DNA of 64,000 nt, taken from the NCBI GenBank assembly GCA_965279655.1, contig OZ257255.1:4216001-4280000 (forward strand), in the 5' to 3' direction. The stretch comes from SCTM01 sp965279655. GTDB lineage: Bacteria; Pseudomonadota; Alphaproteobacteria; Rhodospirillales; Rhodospirillaceae. Every line of letters begins with the position of its first letter. Position 1 is the stretch's first letter. Positions 59,943-64,000 of this stretch are shown piece by piece. The position numbers and the translations under genes were made by a program. The notes under the pieces were generated by a model. The model had not been told where the DNA came from and did no database searches. It was given only the letters and a program-made list of their open reading frames with translations.

Positions 59943-60851
59943 TCAACGTGCCTTAATCAATGTACCGGCGCCGGAAGGCGTGAACAGCTCCAGCAGCACC
60001 GCATGCGGCACGCGGCCGTCCACGATCACCGCCGCGCCGACGCCGTCGCGCACCGCGTCAAGGCAGGTTTCCACTTTCGGAATCATCCCGCCGGAGATCG
60101 TGCCCGACTGGATCAGGGTCTTGGCGCGTTCCACCGTCATTTCCTTGATCAGGCGGCCGGTGTCGTCCAGCACGCCCGGCACGTCCGTCAGCATCAACAG
60201 GCGCGCAGCGCCCGCCGCCGCCGCGACCGCACCGGCCGCGGTATCGGCATTGATGTTGTATGTCTCGCCGTTCGGACCCACGCCGATCGGTGCGATCACC
60301 GGAATGATGTCCGACTTCTCGAGGGTATCGAGGATCATCGGGTTCACTTCATACGGTTCGCCGACGAAGCCGAGGTCGAGGATCTTCTCGATATTCGAGC
60401 CCGGGTCCTTCTTCGAGCGGCGCAGCTTGCGCGCCTTGATCAGGTTGCCGTCCTTGCCGCTCATCCCGATGGCGAATCCGCCGGCGCGGTTGATGGCCGA
60501 GACGATCTGCTTGTTGATGGAGCCCGAGAGCACCATCTCGACGATATCCACGGTATCCGCGTCGGTGACGCGCAGGCCGTCGATGAACTCGCTCTTGATC
60601 TTCAAGCGCGCCAGCATCGCGCCGATCTGCGGGCCGCCGCCGTGCACGACGATCGGATTGATGCCGACCTGCTTGAGCAGCACGATGTCCCGGGCAAAGC
60701 TATCGGCGACCTTCTCGTCGCCCATGGCATGGCCGCCGTACTTCACGCAGACGGTCTCGCCGTTGTGCTCGCGCATGAAGGGCAGGGCCTCGGCAAGGAT
60801 GCCGGCCTTCTCAAGCCACGCCTTCTTCTGGGCGTCGTCGTCACTGATCAT
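59943..60851 (-). CDS. argB: Acetylglutamate kinase
   Basis: Phosphorylates N-acetylglutamate in arginine biosynthesis; 302 residues. CVKYGGHAMGDEKVADSFAR and NPIVVHGGGPQIGAMLARL form the substrate and ATP sites. LLMLTDVPGVLDDTGRLIKE and GGMIPKVETCLDAVRDGVGA complete the amino-acid kinase fold. It lies 48 bases after engB and just before the HAD nucleotidase. Confidence 0.96.
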   Translation of the reverse strand: MISDDDAQKKAWLEKAGILAEALPFMREHNGETVCVKYGGHAMGDEKVADSFARDIVLLKQVGINPIVVHGGGPQIGAMLARLKIKSEFIDGLRVTDADTVDIVEMVLSGSINKQIVSAINRAGGFAIGMSGKDGNLIKARKLRRSKKDPGSNIEKILDLGFVGEPYEVNPMILDTLEKSDIIPVIAPIGVGPNGETYNINADTAAGAVAAAAGAARLLMLTDVPGVLDDTGRLIKEMTVERAKTLIQSGTISGGMIPKVETCLDAVRDGVGAAVIVDGRVPHAVLLELFTPSGAGTLIKAR

Positions 60852-60899
60852 CTTCTGGAGGCCCTCTGGAAGGCTGGTCTGGCTTTGCAGCCCGGATAC

Positions 60900-61532
60900 C
60901 TACTCCGGTCGCGCCAGTGCTGACAAGGCGGCGCGCATCTCCGCCAGCCCGTCCTGGGAGACGGAGCTGGTGAGCAGGATTTCCGGGTGTGCCGCCACGT
61001 GTTTGGCCATTTCACCGGACATCTTTTCCTGCAGCGCGGCCAGCGCCGGGGGTTTCACCTTGTCCGTCTTGGTCAGCACGATCTGGTAGTTCACCGCGGA
61101 GTCGTCCATCAGCGTCATGATCTCCCGGTCCACGGGCTTGAAACCGTGGCGCGCGTCCACCAGCACCATGGCGCGCCGCAGGGTCGGCCGGCCCTTGAGA
61201 TACAGTTTGATGACGTCGGTCCAGGCTTCGACCTTGTCCTTGGGTGCCTGGGCAAAGCCATAGCCCGGCAGGTCCGCCAGCATCAGCCGATTGCCGAGTT
61301 GGAAGAAGTTGATCTCCTGGGTGCGTCCGGGCGTATTGGACACGCGCGCGAGCCCGCCGTGGCCCGTCAGGGCGTTGATCAGGCTCGACTTGCCGACGTT
61401 CGACCGTCCGGCGAACGCGACTTCGGGGAAGTTCGCGTCCGGCATCTGGTCGAGTTTCAGCACGCCGCGGATGAACTCACATTGCCGCGAGAACAGGTGC
61501 GCCCCGGCGGCAATGGCGTCGGGGTCTTCCAC
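60900..61532 (-). CDS. engB: Ribosome biogenesis GTP-binding protein YihA/YsxC
   Basis: Essential GTPase for 50S assembly, 210 residues. G1 is GRSNVGKSSLINALTG, G3 is DLPGYGFAQAP, G4 is TKTDKVKP, and G5 is TSSVSQDGL. It begins with GTG; only 4 bases separate it from the yidC stop. Part of the yidD-yidC-engB-argB string. Confidence 0.95.
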   Translation of the reverse strand: MEDPDAIAAGAHLFSRQCEFIRGVLKLDQMPDANFPEVAFAGRSNVGKSSLINALTGHGGLARVSNTPGRTQEINFFQLGNRLMLADLPGYGFAQAPKDKVEAWTDVIKLYLKGRPTLRRAMVLVDARHGFKPVDREIMTLMDDSAVNYQIVLTKTDKVKPPALAALQEKMSGEMAKHVAAHPEILLTSSVSQDGLAEMRAALSALARPE

Positions 61533-61536
61533 GGAA

Positions 61537-63285
61537 TTAAGCCTTTGCTTTCGGGGCGTCCGGGCTTTTGCGCATCAGCACCCACTGCTGGAGGATGCCG
61601 AGCAGGTTGCTCCACGTCCAATACAGGACGAGGCCCGCCGGGAAGCTTGCCAGCATGAAGGTGAAGACGATCGGCAACAGCATCATCATGCGCGCCTGAA
61701 TCGGATCGGGCGGCTGCGGCGACAGTTTCTGCTGCAGCCACATGGTCGCACCCATGATGATCGGCAGCGCGCCGAGGTGCAGGAAGTCCGGCATGGTGAA
61801 CGGGATCAGGCCGAACAGCGTGAAGATGTTGGTCGGATCCGGCGCCGAGAGATCGTGGATCCAGCCGTAGAACGGCGCATGGCGCATTTCGATGGTGACG
61901 AACAGCACCTTATAGAGCGCGAAGAAGATCGGGATCTGGATCAGGATCGGCAGACAGCCCGCGACCGGATTGGCTTTCTCGCGCTTGTACAACTCCATCA
62001 GCTCGGTGTTGAGCTTCTGCTTGTCGTTGGCATAGCGGTCCTGCAGCGCTTTCATCTGCGGCTGCAACGCCTTCATCTTGTTCATCGCCGCGTACTGCTT
62101 GTTGGCGATGGGGAACAGCACCAGGCGCAAGGCGGTGGTGAACGCAAGAATCCCAAGACCGAAATTGCCGATCAAGCTGCGCAGCCAGTTGAGCGCATAG
62201 AAGAACGGTTTGGTGAGGAAGAAGAACCAACCCCAATCCACGGCGAGATCCAAACGCGGGATGCCGAGCTTCAGGGAGTATTGATCGAGCAGCGTCACTT
62301 CCTTGGCGCCGGCGAAGACATAGCCTTTCGACGTGCCGCTCGCGCCCGGCGCGACGGTCAGCGCATCTGTGCGCAGGTCGGACTGGTAGCGGTCCCGATC
62401 GCCCGCCATCGTGTGACTGATGGACGCGTTGAACTTCACGTTCGGCTCGAACGCCACGGCTGCGAGCCAGTACTTGTCGGTAATGCCGACCCAACCGCCG
62501 GTCGACTCGAAGGTCTCGCGGCCCGTCTTTTTCAGGTCGTCGTACTTGATCTCTTTGCTGGCCCCGTTGAACACGCCCAACGGGCCTTCGAACAGGATGT
62601 AAAAGCCCTGTGTCGGCGGCGTGTCGACGCGCGCAACCAGGCCGTACGGATAGAGCGTCACCGGCTTGTCGGTCGTGTTCTCCACGGTCTGCTCGACCGT
62701 GAACATGAAGTCTTCGTCGACGCTGATCTTGCGGGTGAAGCGCAAGCCTTCGCCGTTGTCCCAACGCACGGTGAGGGGCGTTTTCTCCGTCAGCGTCGCA
62801 TCGGCGGTGTCGGCGGTCCACGTGGTCTCCGCCGTCGGCAGTTTCACGCCTTCCGCACCGATGACACCCACTTCGCTGTAGTAGGGCTTCGGCGCCGTGG
62901 GCGGTGACAGCAGGGTGATCTCCGGACTGCGCGGGTCCGGCTTCTCGTGGAATTCCGCGAGGGTGACGTCGTCAAAGCGCAGGCCCTTGAGGGAGATCGT
63001 GCCGTGCAGGCGCGGCGTGGCGATCTTCACCCGGGTCTCGGTTGCGACCGCTCTCTCGCGCGCGGGATTCTCTTCCGTACCGCCCGGCGAGGGCAGGGCC
63101 GCGGGCGGCGAGACGGCGGCGGCGAGCGGCGGGCCCGGCGGCGGCTGTTCGGTGGTCGCAGGCGTCGTGGCCGTGGCGGGCGTGGGCGGCTTCGGCACGT
63201 TCTTGGGTGCGAAGAACATCTCCCATCCGAGCAGGATGGCCAGCGACAGGACGATCGCCAGAATGGTGTTGCGGTTCTCGGTCAT
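61537..63285 (-). CDS. yidC: Membrane protein insertase YidC
   Basis: Inner-membrane insertase of 582 residues. An N-terminal helix (ILAIVLSLAILLGWEMFFAP) anchors it. A Pro/Ala-rich periplasmic linker and the large P1 domain (residues about 90-340) follow, then the conserved core of five helices with IQIPIFFALYKVLFVTIEMR, HAPFYGWIHDLSAPDP and LVLYWTWSNLLGILQQWVLM. It ends in a basic tail. Located between yidD and engB, as usual. Confidence 0.95.
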   Translation of the reverse strand: MTENRNTILAIVLSLAILLGWEMFFAPKNVPKPPTPATATTPATTEQPPPGPPLAAAVSPPAALPSPGGTEENPARERAVATETRVKIATPRLHGTISLKGLRFDDVTLAEFHEKPDPRSPEITLLSPPTAPKPYYSEVGVIGAEGVKLPTAETTWTADTADATLTEKTPLTVRWDNGEGLRFTRKISVDEDFMFTVEQTVENTTDKPVTLYPYGLVARVDTPPTQGFYILFEGPLGVFNGASKEIKYDDLKKTGRETFESTGGWVGITDKYWLAAVAFEPNVKFNASISHTMAGDRDRYQSDLRTDALTVAPGASGTSKGYVFAGAKEVTLLDQYSLKLGIPRLDLAVDWGWFFFLTKPFFYALNWLRSLIGNFGLGILAFTTALRLVLFPIANKQYAAMNKMKALQPQMKALQDRYANDKQKLNTELMELYKREKANPVAGCLPILIQIPIFFALYKVLFVTIEMRHAPFYGWIHDLSAPDPTNIFTLFGLIPFTMPDFLHLGALPIIMGATMWLQQKLSPQPPDPIQARMMMLLPIVFTFMLASFPAGLVLYWTWSNLLGILQQWVLMRKSPDAPKAKA

Positions 63286-63312
63286 GGGAGAGGAATTTCC
63301 AGCGCGAAGAGA

Positions 63313-63621
63313 TCAGGAGGTGGGGTGCAATGACGTGGGCTCGACTGACGTGCACTGCAAGCGGGATGGCATCGGCCCAGGGACAGGGCCAGGAACAGGA
63401 TCGTGGCCGCTTCCGCCCCAGGGGTGGCAACGGCAAAGACGCGAAACGCTCAGGACAGCCCCACGCAAGGGACCATGCACGGAGATCGCCTCGGCAGCAT
63501 ACACCGAACAGCTCGGCGTGAAGCGGCAGACCGGGCCGATGAGGGGTGCGAGACAGAGTTGATAAGCGCGGATCAGGGCGCGCAAAACAAATGTGACGCC
63601 AATTTTCACTGACGTGCTCAC
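63313..63621 (-). CDS. yidD: Membrane protein insertion efficiency factor YidD
   Basis: Small amphipathic protein aiding YidC insertion. The family motif CRFTPSCSVYAAEAISVHG and CHPWGGSGHDPVP are intact. At 102 residues it is longer than most because of a Pro/Gly tail (PVPGPVPGP) and an unrelated C-terminus. The GTG start overlaps the rnpA stop in GTGA, 27 bases before yidC. Confidence 0.9.
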   Translation of the reverse strand: MSTSVKIGVTFVLRALIRAYQLCLAPLIGPVCRFTPSCSVYAAEAISVHGPLRGAVLSVSRLCRCHPWGGSGHDPVPGPVPGPMPSRLQCTSVEPTSLHPTS

Positions 63622-63977
63622 GATGCGCGGCCTTTCGGCTGCGCAACCCGGTCGAGCGCCTGACGAAGTTCTTTAGCCATGGCGGCGAAGTCGCGGGTCA
63701 GCGCTTCGGTGCGGCCGATGAGAACGTAGTCCAGCGGCGCGGTCGGCACACCGCCCAGCACCTGATCGACGATGGCGCGCAGCCGGCGCTTCGCAAGATT
63801 GCGCGCGACCGCGTTGCCGACCTTGCGGCTACACGTAAAGCCCACGCGCACGCCGTCCTCAGGCGTGGTCGCTGTGGCGGCTTGGAGAACGAAAGCAGGT
63901 GTGGACCGACGCAGGCCCGAAGCTGCGATTCGCAGAAAATCGGCGCGGCGTTTCAAGGACGTCCAGCTGCGGCGCAT
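63618..63977 (-). CDS. rnpA: Ribonuclease P protein component
   Basis: Protein cofactor of RNase P, 119 residues. The RNA-binding motif RVGFTCSRKVGNAVARNLAK continuing RRLR is the universal RNR signature. It begins MRRSWTSLKRRADFLRIAAS, close to the usual N-terminus. rpmH would be expected just beyond the right edge. It overlaps yidD by four bases. Confidence 0.95.
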   Translation of the reverse strand: MRRSWTSLKRRADFLRIAASGLRRSTPAFVLQAATATTPEDGVRVGFTCSRKVGNAVARNLAKRRLRAIVDQVLGGVPTAPLDYVLIGRTEALTRDFAAMAKELRQALDRVAQPKGRAS

Positions 63978-64000
63978 GGGTCCACCACTGGGGGTTCACC

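Overview
The window is a dense, GC-rich bacterial chromosome segment with about 60 protein genes, one SRP RNA gene and a few intergenic repeats. It is most likely from an alphaproteobacterium. The evidence is a TCA-cycle supercluster (sdhCDAB ... mdh ... sucCD ... sucAB-lpdA), an F1-only ATP synthase operon (atpHAGDC, no F0 genes), the order xerC-DUF484-transaldolase-priA upstream of atp, the rnpA-yidD-yidC-engB-argB string, and short intergenic palindromes of a type familiar from alphaproteobacteria. I cannot fix the order from sequence alone. There are no tRNAs, rRNAs, CRISPR arrays, prophage or transposase genes.

Layout. 1-2.1 kb: the end of an OGT/SPINDLY-like glycosyltransferase and a secreted protein of unknown function. 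2.3-22.2 kb: TCA block with succinate dehydrogenase, malate dehydrogenase, succinyl-CoA synthetase and the complete 2-oxoglutarate dehydrogenase complex. Interleaved are a DHH phosphoesterase, zapE, a ChaN-like lipoprotein, a 2OG-Fe(II) oxygenase, and a PagL-like/metallo-beta-lactamase/cysteine hydrolase trio. 22.2-24.9 kb: GT2 glycosyltransferase, rhomboid protease and a PhyH-like oxygenase. 24.9-29.5 kb: xerC, DUF484 protein and transaldolase on the minus strand, divergent from priA. 29.7-35.1 kb: F1 ATP synthase and DoxX. 35.3-42.7 kb: a ferritin-like protein, then a minus-strand envelope cluster gpmI-envC-ctpA-divergent polysaccharide deacetylase-rppH. 42.8-45.7 kb: ffs (SRP RNA), dnaX, ybaB, recR. 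45.9-49.7 kb: envelope and DNA-maintenance genes (DUF4136 lipoprotein, solo NfeD domain, rmuC, DUF4139). 49.8-53.4 kb: def-fmt-GNAT-truA and an orphan low-GC membrane protein. 53.4-56 kb: dapD-dapE with a small membrane protein. 56.2-59.2 kb: a PAS/GAF/GGDEF diguanylate cyclase and a DUF2336 protein. 59.2-64 kb: HAD nucleotidase, argB, engB, yidC, yidD, rnpA.

As a whole the region is a housekeeping backbone: respiratory chain entry, TCA cycle, ATP synthesis, replication restart and recombination, translation start (def/fmt), membrane protein insertion and DAP/Arg biosynthesis. The accessory interest lies in what sits between these genes. A strongly nested RNA hairpin immediately precedes sucA. 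Several copies of a paired-hairpin repeat sit in gaps of the TCA block. A 16-bp perfect palindrome lies upstream of sdhC. A repeat abuts the recR start codon. A PagL-like protein appears to have lost its catalytic acid. I found no convincing new multi-gene defence or biosynthetic system; the best candidate for something undescribed is the sucA leader.
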